This document shows, piece after piece, positions 17,545 through 26,316 of a DNA stretch of 64,000 nucleotides (positions within the stretch are counted from its first letter, which is position 1; each line of letters starts with the position of its first letter). Source of the stretch: Variovorax sp. PAMC28562 (GTDB lineage Bacteria > Pseudomonadota > Gammaproteobacteria > Burkholderiales > Burkholderiaceae_C); assembly GCF_014303735.1 (NCBI RefSeq), contig NZ_CP060296.1:631501-695500 (forward strand). Reading direction: 5' to 3'. The notes under the pieces are model-generated. The model was not told where the DNA came from and made no database searches. It saw only the letters and a list, made by a program, of their open reading frames with translations. Both the position numbers and the translations under genes were made by a program.

Positions 17545-20500
17545 AGCCCCTCCGGGCAAGAGAACTCGCGCAGTTCGCGCAGGCGGATCGGGTGCTGCAC
17601 GCTGTTGGTCGTCACCTCGAAACGGGTGCGACGGTTCTCGATGTTGAAGGTGATGAAGAAGCGCTCCGGCAAGTCGCCCTGTTCGAGCTGTGCCTTGTCG
17701 AGCGTGCGAAACAACGCCCACGGTCCGTCCGTCGACAAGCCGGAATTGCCGGTGGCCGAAGGCGGGCTGATCTGCACGCGCACCTGGTTGCTGCCCTTGG
17801 GTCCCGGCCATTGCACCGCCATCGGCACGACCGGGCCATGCGCGTACTTCACCAGCTGCCCATCGACATCGAGGATGAACTGCGTGATGTTCTCGTCCAT
17901 CTCCACCGGCCTGAAATCCAGCCGCAATGCCGGCCCGCGGCCGCCACCCCGAAAGAAGATGTCCTTGATGCGCGCAGCGCGCTCGAACTGCGCGAGCGAT
18001 GCGGTGGTGACTGCCGCCTTCTCTGCCACCGGCTTGTAGCGCCACGGCTTGGTGCTGGTGTCGACCAGTGCGGCCAGCTTCTTTTGGAAGAAGTCGTCCA
18101 TCAAGCCCCCGGGTCCGAACATCTGGCCGAAGTCTTCGGGCAGCACATCGCGGTTGCTGGTGGCGACCAGCGGATAGCGGCCGGCGATGGCGCGTGTGCA
18201 GAAGTCGGTTACCGGCCGCAGGTCCTGGCTCAGGTTGCTGCGCTCGGCGCTTTGCGCTTGCGTCGCGCCCGACTGGCTCAGGTTCTCGACCATGCTGCGC
18301 ACCGGCTCCGGCAGCCGGCCCGCATCACCCTTGAGCTTGGCGGCCACGTCTCCGGGTGGTGGTGACGAGCGGCTCTTCACCGCGGAATCGACGGCCGTCA
18401 AATAGACGTAGACCTCGTTGAAGAGCTTGAGTGCATCGTCGAGCGGGGCCGGTCCACCGGGCGTGCCGGCCGTGACCATGCGACGCAGCGGCTCGAAGCG
18501 ATCGTCCACGATGCTCTCGATGCGCTTGCCGGTCACGACCGGCTTGTTGGGGTCGCCGCCGAACAGGTCTTCGAGGCCCTTGCGCGTGTTGCGAACGGTC
18601 TCGGTCGCCTTGCTCACCACGTCCTTTGCGCCTTCGGCCGGAATCAGCGTCGTCTCTTTGACTGCCGCACGCAGGAAGTTGGCGAGCGGTGAACTCGCGC
18701 CCGACAAGATGCGCGCGGTCTCGATGTTCTTCTCGAGCCCCGCGCCGCGCACCAACCGAATGTCGGCGAGCATCGCCTCCCACACCTTCACGTATTCCTC
18801 GAGGTAGAGGCGGCGCACGCGGTCGGTCATCGCACCGAGTTGCGACACGTCTTTCAGTCGATCGGTCGCGGTGCGGTCTTGCCCCAGCACCCACGGATCT
18901 TCCTGCGCGAGCAGGCCGGTGAGCACGGTCACCTCGGCCTGAAACCGCTTGTGATAGCCGTCGTAGGTGAACATGCCCGGCACGCCATCGGTCAGCGGCT
19001 TGCCGCTGATGCGCTCGAACACCAGCGGGCCGGAAGGGCCGGCAGCTGCCGCCACGCTGAAGGCCGGCACGTCCTTGCCCAGACGCTGCCGCTTGAGCCG
19101 GCTGAACACGCGTTGCTCCAGCGGGTAGCTGGCGAGCACGCCACGCACGCTGCGCACCAGGTTCTCGTCCATCTTCAACGGCGAGCGCGGCGGGCCTTGC
19201 GCGATCAGCACATCGAGCTGGTCTTCGAGAAGCTTGCGCTGGTCTTCCGGGATGCCGCGGTCCATGTTGCGCGCCCAGTCGAGCGTGATCCAGGCCTTGA
19301 GCGCGTCGGCATCGAAGTGCTCGGGCTGGTGCAGCATCAAGTAGCTCTTCAACGCCTCGTAGCTGAATTCGAGGTTGTCTTGTTGCGCGGTGCGAAGCTG
19401 GTCTTCGAGCCGCTTGGCGAGCTGCGGCAAGAAGGCTTCGTTGAGTGCGCGCTGGTGCGCCAACATCGCAGCTGCGTCGAGCTTGTCGCCCTGGTAGAGA
19501 CCCAGCGTCATCGAGAGCGGCTCGTTGCCCTGCCGGTTTTCGGGCGCCTTCCAGATATCGCGCAGGCCTTGCAGCACCGGCGCAACTTCGACCAGGTTCT
19601 GCACGCGCGCCGGCAGTGCCGCCAGCGTCTGCTTGGCGGGCTCCACTTTCGCTTCGACCGCCTTCAGGTAGTCGAGGTTTTGCCAGGTGCTGTAGCCCCA
19701 TGCGGCGAGCAGGCCGAGCGTGACCAGCGTCATGAGCGACACGGCCGCAAGACGCAGCCCGTGACGACGTCGCTCCAGCTTGACGTCGGCACCCGCGAGC
19801 CGCTGCTCGGGGAACACCACGTCGCGCAACAGCGAGGTCAGGAAGTAGCTGCGGCCGCTGCTCTTTTGCGGCGCGAGCATGGCGCGCTCCAGCCCGAAGC
19901 TGCGCGCCAGGCTGCCCATCACGCGATCGATCGGGCTGCCCTCTTGCGTGCCGCTGGTGAAGTACACGCCGCGCACCCATGGCGGCTGCGTAAAGCGCGA
20001 GCCGGTGAACACCTGGTCGAGCAGGTCCGACAGCAGCGGCCCGACCGAACCCAGCTGCGCCGGGAAGCCGAAGACAGCCGCGCGCCGTGTCACGTCCGTC
20101 TCATGCTGCATGCGGTTGATGAGGCCGTCGTTGATGCGGTCGTGCAGCAAGCCGAACTCCCGACCGAACGCGGCCGACAGGCCCTTCTCGTCGACCTGCA
20201 CCACGTCTTCGGCCGGCAGCGTGAAGCCGAAGACTTGCGCGCGTTGTTCCTTGCCGAGATCGGCGAAGTATTCGGTGAAGCCGTAGAGCAAGTCGCTCTT
20301 GGTGACCAGCACGTAGACGGGCAAGCGCGTGGTGAGCTTGGCATCGAGCTCGAGCAGACGTGCGCGGATCGACGAGGCCAGCGAGCTGCGCGCCTCGGCG
20401 CCCTGGCTCAGGAGGTCGGCGACGCTCACTGTCAGGAACACGCCGTTGAGCGGCCGGCGCGGACGCACTTTTTTCAACAGGCCGAGAAAACCTTCCCACG

Positions 20501-21137
20501 CGTTCTTGTCTTCGGCTTGGTGGCTGTCTTGCGTGGTGTAGCGGCCGGCGGTGTCGATGAGCACTGCCTCGTCGGTGAACCACCAATCGCAGTTGCGCGT
20601 GCCGCCGACACCGCGAATGGCGCCAGGGCCGAACTTGTCGGCCAACGGAAACGACAAGCCCGAGTTGACCAGCGCCGTCGTCTTGCCCGCGCCCGGTGCG
20701 CCGATGAAGACGTACCACGGTAAGTCATACAGATAGCTGCCGCCCGACAGCGACAACCAGTCGCGCCAGCCGGGCTTGCGGCCGGCCGCATGCAGGCGCA
20801 TCTGCTTGAGCGTCGCGACCGCTTCGGTGAAGCGCGTGTCGAGCACCTTCTGCTCGCCTTCGTCCACAGGCCCCGTCTTGGCGGCCGGCGCGCGCATCAG
20901 GCCTTCTGTCAGATTCTGGCTGGCCTTGCGCGTGCGCCAGCGCTTCCAGGTCGCACGCAGTACGGCGATGAGCACGATGACGCCGATCAGCACCCAGCGG
21001 GCATTCTCGGATTCAAGCGGTGCCAGCGAACCGATCTTGATGAGCGGGCCGACCCACCAGATCAACAGCGAGACGACCAGCAGCGCAAGCAGCATGAAGA
21101 GCAGCGGGCTGAAGAGCCAGCCGAAAAGCTTTTTCAT
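17541..21137 (-). CDS. tssM: T6SS membrane complex protein TssM (IcmF)
   Basis: 1198 residues, full length. TssM is the large inner-membrane component that spans the periplasm towards TssJ. Two N-terminal membrane segments (about 11-30 and 48-62) are followed by a cytoplasmic NTPase-like domain with Walker A GAPGAGKTT (146-154) and the VLIDTAGRY segment. A third membrane helix (LAAVSLMTLVTLGLLAAWGY, near residue 455) leads to the large periplasmic domain, with IcmF-related and C-terminal DUF1215-type regions. The P-loop is intact. The ATG at 21137 overlaps the tssL stop (ATGA). The partner lipoprotein gene tssJ is not in the window. Confidence 0.96.
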   Translation of the reverse strand: MKKLFGWLFSPLLFMLLALLVVSLLIWWVGPLIKIGSLAPLESENARWVLIGVIVLIAVLRATWKRWRTRKASQNLTEGLMRAPAAKTGPVDEGEQKVLDTRFTEAVATLKQMRLHAAGRKPGWRDWLSLSGGSYLYDLPWYVFIGAPGAGKTTALVNSGLSFPLADKFGPGAIRGVGGTRNCDWWFTDEAVLIDTAGRYTTQDSHQAEDKNAWEGFLGLLKKVRPRRPLNGVFLTVSVADLLSQGAEARSSLASSIRARLLELDAKLTTRLPVYVLVTKSDLLYGFTEYFADLGKEQRAQVFGFTLPAEDVVQVDEKGLSAAFGREFGLLHDRINDGLINRMQHETDVTRRAAVFGFPAQLGSVGPLLSDLLDQVFTGSRFTQPPWVRGVYFTSGTQEGSPIDRVMGSLARSFGLERAMLAPQKSSGRSYFLTSLLRDVVFPEQRLAGADVKLERRRHGLRLAAVSLMTLVTLGLLAAWGYSTWQNLDYLKAVEAKVEPAKQTLAALPARVQNLVEVAPVLQGLRDIWKAPENRQGNEPLSMTLGLYQGDKLDAAAMLAHQRALNEAFLPQLAKRLEDQLRTAQQDNLEFSYEALKSYLMLHQPEHFDADALKAWITLDWARNMDRGIPEDQRKLLEDQLDVLIAQGPPRSPLKMDENLVRSVRGVLASYPLEQRVFSRLKRQRLGKDVPAFSVAAAAGPSGPLVFERISGKPLTDGVPGMFTYDGYHKRFQAEVTVLTGLLAQEDPWVLGQDRTATDRLKDVSQLGAMTDRVRRLYLEEYVKVWEAMLADIRLVRGAGLEKNIETARILSGASSPLANFLRAAVKETTLIPAEGAKDVVSKATETVRNTRKGLEDLFGGDPNKPVVTGKRIESIVDDRFEPLRRMVTAGTPGGPAPLDDALKLFNEVYVYLTAVDSAVKSRSSPPPGDVAAKLKGDAGRLPEPVRSMVENLSQSGATQAQSAERSNLSQDLRPVTDFCTRAIAGRYPLVATSNRDVLPEDFGQMFGPGGLMDDFFQKKLAALVDTSTKPWRYKPVAEKAAVTTASLAQFERAARIKDIFFRGGGRGPALRLDFRPVEMDENITQFILDVDGQLVKYAHGPVVPMAVQWPGPKGSNQVRVQISPPSATGNSGLSTDGPWALFRTLDKAQLEQGDLPERFFITFNIENRRTRFEVTTNSVQHPIRLRELREFSCPEGL

Positions 21138-22471
21138 CGCTTGACCTCCGACGTTGCATTCAACGTGGCCGCTGTGCGCTCCGGCTCGGACAACAGCACG
21201 ATGTCGACGCGGCGATTGCGCGCGCGATTGGCCGGCGAGTCGTTGAGCGTGACCGGCTCGGCATCGGCCTTGCCATCGGACCGCATGCGACCGGGTTCTA
21301 CCAAACCGACCAGCGAGGCCTTGACCGCATCGGCACGCGCGGCCGACAGATGCCAGTTCGACGGATAGCGCATCGAGCGGATCGGCTGGTTGTCCGAATG
21401 GCCGGTGATGAGCACCTCGCCCTTGACCTCGGCCAGCGCCTGGCCGATGCGCTTCAACACCGGCAGCGATTGCGGCATCGGCTCGGCACTGCCGGAGCCG
21501 AAGAAGCTGTCGCCGCGCAGGCGCACGGTGCTGCGATCGGCTTCGTCTGTGACGGTGACAAGCCCTTGCTTGACTTCAGGCTCCAGGAATTTCGCCAGCC
21601 GCGGCGCCTTCGCCATGATGGCCGGCGGCGCGATCTGCACGTTGGGCACGCGCAGGCCGGAGATCGCTGCATAGGTCGTGTCGGAGCGGTTGTTGAGGGT
21701 GAGCCGCAGGCCGAACCAGGCGAGTGCGAGCAGCAGCAGGAAGCCGACCGAGAAGACCCACAACGGCAGCGATTCGCGCAGCCGTGCGGTGCCGGCTGCC
21801 TGGCCGCGCCAGTGCGGCGAGAGCTCCGCCTCGAGCGGTGGCCGATCTTTGGCGATGAGATCGGCGAGGCGCTGCCGCACGGTGTCGAGTTGCGCGCGAC
21901 CGTTGTCGATCACGCGGTAGCGGCCTTCGAATCCGAGCGCCAGCACGCTGTACATCAGCTCCAGCAAATTGCGGTGCGTCGGCACGTCTTGCGCCAGCTT
22001 TGCGAGCAGCTGAAAAACTTTTTCACCGCCCCACGATTCGTTGTGGAACTGGACCAGCAGGCTCTGCTTGCTCCAGCCCGCCTGCACGCCCCACGGCGTG
22101 TTGGCGACGGCTTCGTCGAGCGCAGTGCAAAGGATGTAGCGAGCGGCCAGCACCGACTCGTTCGAGGCGCCCGAGCGACGCGCGGCAGCATCGAACTGGT
22201 TAACTGCATCGGCAGTGGAGGCGCGCAACGCCGGCACGTTGGGCGGCTGCACGAGGTTGCGAAGTTTGCCTATCAGCACCAGCAACTTGCCGGCGGCCGA
22301 CACCAGTGGGTTGAGCAGGCCGAGTTCGCCGACATCGGCCGGCAACGCTTCTGCCGATGCTGCATACGGGGCGTTGCCGCTTGCCGGCGATGCGCCGCCA
22401 CCAGCACGCGGCTTCGGCTTGATGACCGTGCGTTCGGATTCGAAAGCAGCGAAAGGGTCCGGGGTTGTCAT
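21134..22471 (-). CDS. tssL: T6SS membrane complex protein TssL (DotU) with OmpA-like C-terminal domain
   Basis: 445 residues. A DotU/TssL cytoplasmic domain covers about residues 45-215 (AARYILCTALDEAVANTPWG is characteristic). One membrane helix follows (about 235-258), then a periplasmic OmpA/MotB-type peptidoglycan-binding domain (GEVLITGHSDNQPI, then LSAARADAVKASL and NRARNRRVDIVLL). This is the 'evolved' TssL in which the fused OmpA domain anchors the TssJLM complex to the cell wall. The gap to tssK is 21 nt and the stop overlaps tssM. Confidence 0.95.
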   Translation of the reverse strand: MTTPDPFAAFESERTVIKPKPRAGGGASPASGNAPYAASAEALPADVGELGLLNPLVSAAGKLLVLIGKLRNLVQPPNVPALRASTADAVNQFDAAARRSGASNESVLAARYILCTALDEAVANTPWGVQAGWSKQSLLVQFHNESWGGEKVFQLLAKLAQDVPTHRNLLELMYSVLALGFEGRYRVIDNGRAQLDTVRQRLADLIAKDRPPLEAELSPHWRGQAAGTARLRESLPLWVFSVGFLLLLALAWFGLRLTLNNRSDTTYAAISGLRVPNVQIAPPAIMAKAPRLAKFLEPEVKQGLVTVTDEADRSTVRLRGDSFFGSGSAEPMPQSLPVLKRIGQALAEVKGEVLITGHSDNQPIRSMRYPSNWHLSAARADAVKASLVGLVEPGRMRSDGKADAEPVTLNDSPANRARNRRVDIVLLSEPERTAATLNATSEVKR

Positions 22472-22492
22472 GGTGCTTTTCCCACGGGCGCG

Positions 22493-23824
22493 TCAGGACC
22501 TGATCGCCCAGAACGCCAGATCCAGGCCGGGGAAGTCGCCGGCGATGTGCATCGCCACGCCACCCGATGCTTCGAGCTGGCGCCACAGGTCGCTGTTGCG
22601 CGTTTCGAGCTCGAAGTAGTTGGCGCCCGAGTGAAACGGAATCTGCCGCGGCGCGACCGGCATCGGCATGAGCGTGACGCCGGGCAGCGCAAGGTTGACC
22701 AGATCGCGAATGCGCTCGACCGGACCGATCTTGACCTGCGTCGGAAAGCGCGCGCGCAAGGCCTCGCTCGGCATCTGCGCGTTGACCGCGAGCACGAAGG
22801 TCGCATTGCGCTGCAGCTCCACATCGGGAATGACGGCGACGCGCACGCCATGCTTGCGGTCGTGCAGCTCGATGCGAATGGCCGACTGTTCGAGCACCAT
22901 CGACAGGCTGCGCCGCAGGTCGTCCATGACCGGGCGAAATGTGAGTGCGAGGTCGTCGTGGATGTAGGGACCGAAGCGCGCGACCCGACGCGAATCGCGG
23001 AACGTCGCGAGGTCACCGGCCAGCGCCAGTGCATGCTCGAAGAAGCGCTGCGGATGCAGCATCGCGCTCTTTGCCAGATGCGCGAACACCGCCTCGTTGC
23101 GGTTCACTGTTTGCAGCAGCATGAAGTCGGCGATCTCGGACACGCCGCCAGTGCCGCCTTGCGTCATGCGGCCAGCGAGAGCCTCGCCGCGTTGGCGCAA
23201 CAGGCCGAGCAATTCGTCAAGCCACGAGCGGATCACCGCGTGGCCAGCCACATCGAGCAGCGGCGGCAGCAGGTTGCGATCGAGCTGAACCTGGTTGTCG
23301 ACACGCCGCTCGACCACCCGGGCGACGTTGACGGTGGTCCACGCATCGGTCGTCTCACCGGCGCGCATCAGGCGCGTGTGGAGCTGACCGAGTTGCAGCA
23401 TGGCGGTACGCTCGCCGGCGGTGTTGGAGTCGGGCACTTCGGACTCGAGCACACGATGCCGCACCAGGTCGTCGTAGCCTTCGGCATCGGCTTCTCGGGC
23501 ACCGGCGCGGCGCAGTGGCAAGGCGAGCACGACGGCATCGTCGCGCATCGTCGGCGGGATGTCGATGGGATCGGGCAGCGGATCAACGGCCGGCATGTCG
23601 AACACCGTGCCGTCGCCGAAAACGCCGACGGCACGTACCAGCGCGAGCTTGCCGAGGGTGAGCGCGGCCTGGTCGATTTCGATTTCAGCGAAGCCCCATG
23701 CATGAGGGGTCGTGGTGCGCAGGAGCACATGCCGCGCATGGTCGGCGTGGCGCTCGCTTTGCTGCAGGTGCTGAGGCTGCAGCAGCATCCCCTCGCTCCA
23801 AACCACTTTTGTTCGCCAACTCAT
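22493..23824 (-). CDS. tssK: T6SS baseplate-membrane adaptor TssK
   Basis: 443 residues from the ATG at 23824, chosen because MSWRTKVVWSEGMLLQPQHLQQ is the conserved TssK N-terminus and GGAG lies 8-9 nt upstream. An in-frame ATG at 23863 would add 13 poorly conserved residues. TssK trimers attach the TssEFG baseplate to TssL/TssM. Conserved segments include HAWGFAEIEID, WTTVNVARVVER and the C-terminal LPVxPRQIPFHxGxxYFEL-type motif. It is the first gene of the minus-strand operon, so the T6SS promoter should lie between 23825 and about 24030. Confidence 0.94.
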   Translation of the reverse strand: MSWRTKVVWSEGMLLQPQHLQQSERHADHARHVLLRTTTPHAWGFAEIEIDQAALTLGKLALVRAVGVFGDGTVFDMPAVDPLPDPIDIPPTMRDDAVVLALPLRRAGAREADAEGYDDLVRHRVLESEVPDSNTAGERTAMLQLGQLHTRLMRAGETTDAWTTVNVARVVERRVDNQVQLDRNLLPPLLDVAGHAVIRSWLDELLGLLRQRGEALAGRMTQGGTGGVSEIADFMLLQTVNRNEAVFAHLAKSAMLHPQRFFEHALALAGDLATFRDSRRVARFGPYIHDDLALTFRPVMDDLRRSLSMVLEQSAIRIELHDRKHGVRVAVIPDVELQRNATFVLAVNAQMPSEALRARFPTQVKIGPVERIRDLVNLALPGVTLMPMPVAPRQIPFHSGANYFELETRNSDLWRQLEASGGVAMHIAGDFPGLDLAFWAIRS

Positions 23825-24032
23825 CCGCGCTCCGTCAATGGCAGGGGTGCCAGAAAGAAACATCTAGTTTCCGGCGCAGAGGGTGAACGGCAAATCCACC
23901 TAACGGCCTAGACGGGGGCGTTGGGTCTAAGTCGAAGGGCCTAGAAGGCCTTCGTCGATTGGGTGTGCGGGCTTATGGTTTAGTGCGCATGGGGTGGCGG
24001 CAGGCGGGCACTAATGAACGGTTGGAGCGTGT
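23825..24032 (-). promoter_or_regulatory. Upstream region of the T6SS operon with paired CTAG motifs
   Basis: This gene-free stretch must hold the promoter of the minus-strand T6SS operon. Two copies of GGCCTAGA stand at 23906-23913 and 23939-23946, 33 nt (about three helical turns) apart; the second sits inside an imperfect hairpin, CGAAGGGCC/AGGCCTTCG. CTAG is usually rare in high-GC bacterial DNA, so a spaced pair is a reasonable candidate operator. No convincing sigma-54 or sigma-70 consensus was found. Confidence 0.35.
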
Positions 24033-24211
24033 GACTGCTTTGGGCCGAGGCTGTATGAAAACACGCGCCATGCCAAGAAATTGCCGGCCGGCTCAGCAAC
24101 CGACCGATCAGATCGGCCTACAACGCACGATCTGATGGCGAGGAATAGTTCGAGCACCTCCAGAAACGTCGCCCATGAACGTTTTCACACAGCCTCGGCC
24201 CGCATCCTGCC
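24033..24211 (-). repeat. Array repeat copy 1, interrupted by a MITE-like element
   Basis: The left part (24033-24046, GACTGCTTTGGGCC) and right part (24201-24211, CGCATCCTGCC) rejoin to a 25-nt sequence that matches copy 4 at 20 of 25 positions once the inserted element and one GGCC duplication are removed. It follows the GNAT gene ending at 24248 in the transcribed direction. Confidence 0.7.
24047..24196. mobile_element. MITE-like non-coding element, 150 bp, with GGCC target duplication
   Basis: The ends are 16-bp inverted repeats with one mismatch: GAGGCTGTATGAAAAC at 24047-24062, and the reverse complement of GAGGCTGTGTGAAAAC at 24181-24196. Both ends are flanked by GGCC (24043-24046 and 24197-24200), consistent with a 4-bp target duplication. 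The interior has no coding sequence but holds a 9-bp inverted repeat, ATCAGATCG (24107-24115) with CGATCTGAT (24128-24136). It looks like a miniature element mobilised by an IS with the same ends; no such IS is in the window. Confidence 0.65.
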
Positions 24212-24247
24212 AACCGGCAGCCGCGCCAGAGTGCCCAAAGCAGTCGA

Positions 24248-24721
24248 TCAGCCGCCCTGCGCAAGCGCCTTGCGCATGAAGGCATTCGGGATGGTCACAC
24301 CCCGAAGCGTCGGATATCGCCGCTCAAGAACCTGAAATCCGTGAACGGTAAAGAACGGCTCGGCAGTCAGGCTCACATCTGACGTTAGCTCGGTCAAATT
24401 AAGGGTCGCGGCCTCCTCATGGAGACGAGCCATCAGCCGTGCCCCAATGCCTTGCCGTGGATGGGCACCCGACACGAAGAAGTGATCGATGTAGCCATTC
24501 TGCTGAACATCGGCGTAGCCAACTATCTCGCCGCCGAGTTCGACCACGAAAGGTCGAATCCCTCGGACTCGCCTTGTCCACAGGTCCACGTCAAGGTCTT
24601 TTGGAGCCCAAGCCTCGACCTGCTGTGATGAGTGGTCGCGGGAAGCGACCCTATGTATAGCTGTGAAGTACACGCGGAACAAAGCAGCTTCATCGCCAAG
24701 CCTGAACCGTCGAATCTCCAT
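24248..24721 (-). CDS. GNAT-family N-acetyltransferase
   Basis: 157 residues, full length for a single GNAT domain. It probably transfers an acetyl group from acetyl-CoA to an unknown amine. The acetyl-CoA motif A is HPRQGIGARLMARLHEEA (Q/R-x-x-G-x-G/A form), preceded by strand FVVELGGEIVGYADV and followed by FFTVHGFQVLERRY, the usual motif B. The ATG at 24721 is supported by the opening IRRFRLGDEAALFRVY. It is the most downstream gene of the repeat-linked array and has its own repeat copy on its 3' side. The substrate cannot be inferred. Confidence 0.85.
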   Translation of the reverse strand: MEIRRFRLGDEAALFRVYFTAIHRVASRDHSSQQVEAWAPKDLDVDLWTRRVRGIRPFVVELGGEIVGYADVQQNGYIDHFFVSGAHPRQGIGARLMARLHEEAATLNLTELTSDVSLTAEPFFTVHGFQVLERRYPTLRGVTIPNAFMRKALAQGG

Positions 24722-24769
24722 AAAGTCTCCGTGAACGTTAAAACTTGAAGCGAGTCAGCGTCGTGATGC

Positions 24770-24801
24770 GAACGACCGGTTCTGGCCGATTTCAGTCATA
24801 G
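24770..24801 (-). repeat. Array repeat copy 2
   Basis: Contains GACCGGTTCTGGCCGATTTC on the plus strand. It lies about 38 nt after the stop of the gene ending at 24839 and upstream of the GNAT gene. Confidence 0.75.
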
Positions 24802-24838
24802 CAGTAAGCTCGTTGAGTTCGGCTGCACTGGGGGAAGG

Positions 24839-25651
24839 TTACAAGGTCCATACGAAAGCGAACGCGATGATCACAAAGCTGCCGGCGGATACCCACCAGG
24901 ACTGCGTGTATAGATAGGCAGCAACGGTCGAGATGCCCAACACGACTGGAGCTATCCATTCCGCCAACCATTTGGGCAAGCGGCGCCTTGCATTTTTTTT
25001 GCCCGAAGCTTTGCCAGCTCGCGACGCTGGCAGTCTCGGAAATTGCATTGCCAAGCCGTCTGACGGCCAGCCGTCTTGTGTGCTCGATCCGGTCAGCAGG
25101 CGAATGGCATCTTGACTTGAGTAGCGGTGAAAACAATCGACCGCGGATGAAACCGAGTTTGCTTTGTTCAGATCTGACGTTGATTCAAGATCGTCCCAGT
25201 CACGGAGCATTCGCTCCAACTGAGGACCTGCATCCTCGACATCGGGCAAGCCGGACGTGCGGAGCAAAACAAAAGGTAAAAATCGGGTCCTGATCAAGGC
25301 GGCAAACGCATCAATGATTGGCTCATAGCGCGCGCCAAGTAATTTGAGCAGTGCCGCTCGGCGTGCGGTGAGCGAGGTCAACGCATCATCGACAGATGTG
25401 ACGAGATAGGGGTAGACCGCTTCTCCGAAGGACAGCAGCTCTTCGCGCCCTTCAGAATCAAGATCCTCGTCGTCCACCCTGCTCGCCCATTTCAGGTCCT
25501 TCGGCGAAAAGAGAGCGCACCACAGCAAAGGAAATGTGGCGTTGGACTCAAGTTCCGGACCTTGGCGCAACCAGTAAGCTCGCCACTCGTTCACAGCGCC
25601 ATCAGGCATGCGCAAATAGGGCGAACTATTCAGAAAAATAGGATGACTCAT
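24839..25651 (-). CDS. Hypothetical protein with C-terminal membrane hairpin
   Basis: 270 residues, not recognised. The first ~200 residues are soluble and acidic, with helical stretches (SLTARRAALLKLLGARYEPIID). A basic patch (GKKNARRRLPKWLAEW) precedes two close hydrophobic segments (IAPVVLGISTVAAYLY and WVSAGSFVIIAFAFVW), so it is likely anchored in the inner membrane with its N-terminal domain in the cytoplasm. GC content is visibly lower than in the T6SS genes. It is one cassette of the repeat-linked array, with a repeat ~40 nt after its stop. Confidence 0.7.
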   Translation of the reverse strand: MSHPIFLNSSPYLRMPDGAVNEWRAYWLRQGPELESNATFPLLWCALFSPKDLKWASRVDDEDLDSEGREELLSFGEAVYPYLVTSVDDALTSLTARRAALLKLLGARYEPIIDAFAALIRTRFLPFVLLRTSGLPDVEDAGPQLERMLRDWDDLESTSDLNKANSVSSAVDCFHRYSSQDAIRLLTGSSTQDGWPSDGLAMQFPRLPASRAGKASGKKNARRRLPKWLAEWIAPVVLGISTVAAYLYTQSWWVSAGSFVIIAFAFVWTL

Positions 25652-25733
25652 TGGAACATCTGGTGAGCGTTCTTATGTGTTGATCGCTCTTTACGGCGCT
25701 TTAAAGAGCGGGTCGAAAACTGGTGACCGTTAC

Positions 25734-25763
25734 GAACGACCGGTTCTGGCCCGCTTGCCGTCT
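25734..25763 (-). repeat. Array repeat copy 3
   Basis: Contains GACCGGTTCTGGCCCGCTTG. It starts 23 nt after the stop of the MAPEG-like gene in the transcribed direction. A separate 8-bp hairpin (GCTCTTTA 25686-25693 with TAAAGAGC 25702-25709) lies between it and the next gene. Confidence 0.75.
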
Positions 25764-25785
25764 GTGGCTGGCACGGCGCAGGCGG

Positions 25786-26196
25786 CTATGCGACGAGCAA
25801 AGCCCACACCCAATACGCCCCAATACCAATCTGCGCCAGAAACGCAAGAAATCGAGCATTGACCGCGGGCACGCTCAATGACGACAGATGGACGCTCGAC
25901 TGGAACACGCGAGCGATTAAAAACCAGGGCGCGAGCCCATCGGTCACGCTGGTTCGGTTGGTAGCCAAAGCGATAAGCAAGAGGCCGCCAAATACAGGGA
26001 TGCCCTCGAGGCAGTTGGCGTGCGCTCTGCTGAGCCGTTGCATGAACGGTGACAGATTCGAGTTGTCGGGCCGGAACTCATTCGCCGCAACCGCCCTTTG
26101 CATGACCAGTCGGGTACGAAGAGCTTCCATGAGGACAAGCAGAATCAGCGACCAAGCGATGAAGCTGGTCAGGACGAATGCAGACATGCTCGGCAT
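25786..26196 (-). CDS. MAPEG-family membrane protein
   Basis: 136 residues with four hydrophobic helices, the size and topology of bacterial MAPEG proteins (membrane-associated proteins in eicosanoid and glutathione metabolism). The family signature is present as RLSRAHANCLEGIPVFGGLL, matching the R-A-H-x-N-x-x-E-x-x-P motif that contacts glutathione. It probably acts as a small inner-membrane glutathione-dependent enzyme of unknown substrate. A GST-like gene lies in the same array, but nothing ties the two together. The ATG at 26196 has an alternative at 26187. Confidence 0.82.
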   Translation of the reverse strand: MPSMSAFVLTSFIAWSLILLVLMEALRTRLVMQRAVAANEFRPDNSNLSPFMQRLSRAHANCLEGIPVFGGLLLIALATNRTSVTDGLAPWFLIARVFQSSVHLSSLSVPAVNARFLAFLAQIGIGAYWVWALLVA

Positions 26197-26272
26197 GGTT
26201 CCATCTCCTCAGGATTCAACGAAGTCCGCAGAATACCCTGCGGTGGCGACCTGTCGGGCTGCGGCGCGCAAA

Positions 26273-26300
26273 AGTCCGCTTCTGGCCCGCATTCTGCCTT
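26273..26300 (-). repeat. Array repeat copy 4
   Basis: Contains GTCCGCTTCTGGCCCGCATT followed by CTGCC. It lies 16 nt after the stop of the GNAT gene ending at 26317. This copy is close to the array consensus. Confidence 0.8.
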
Positions 26301-26316
26301 CCGGGGCCGGTGCGTT

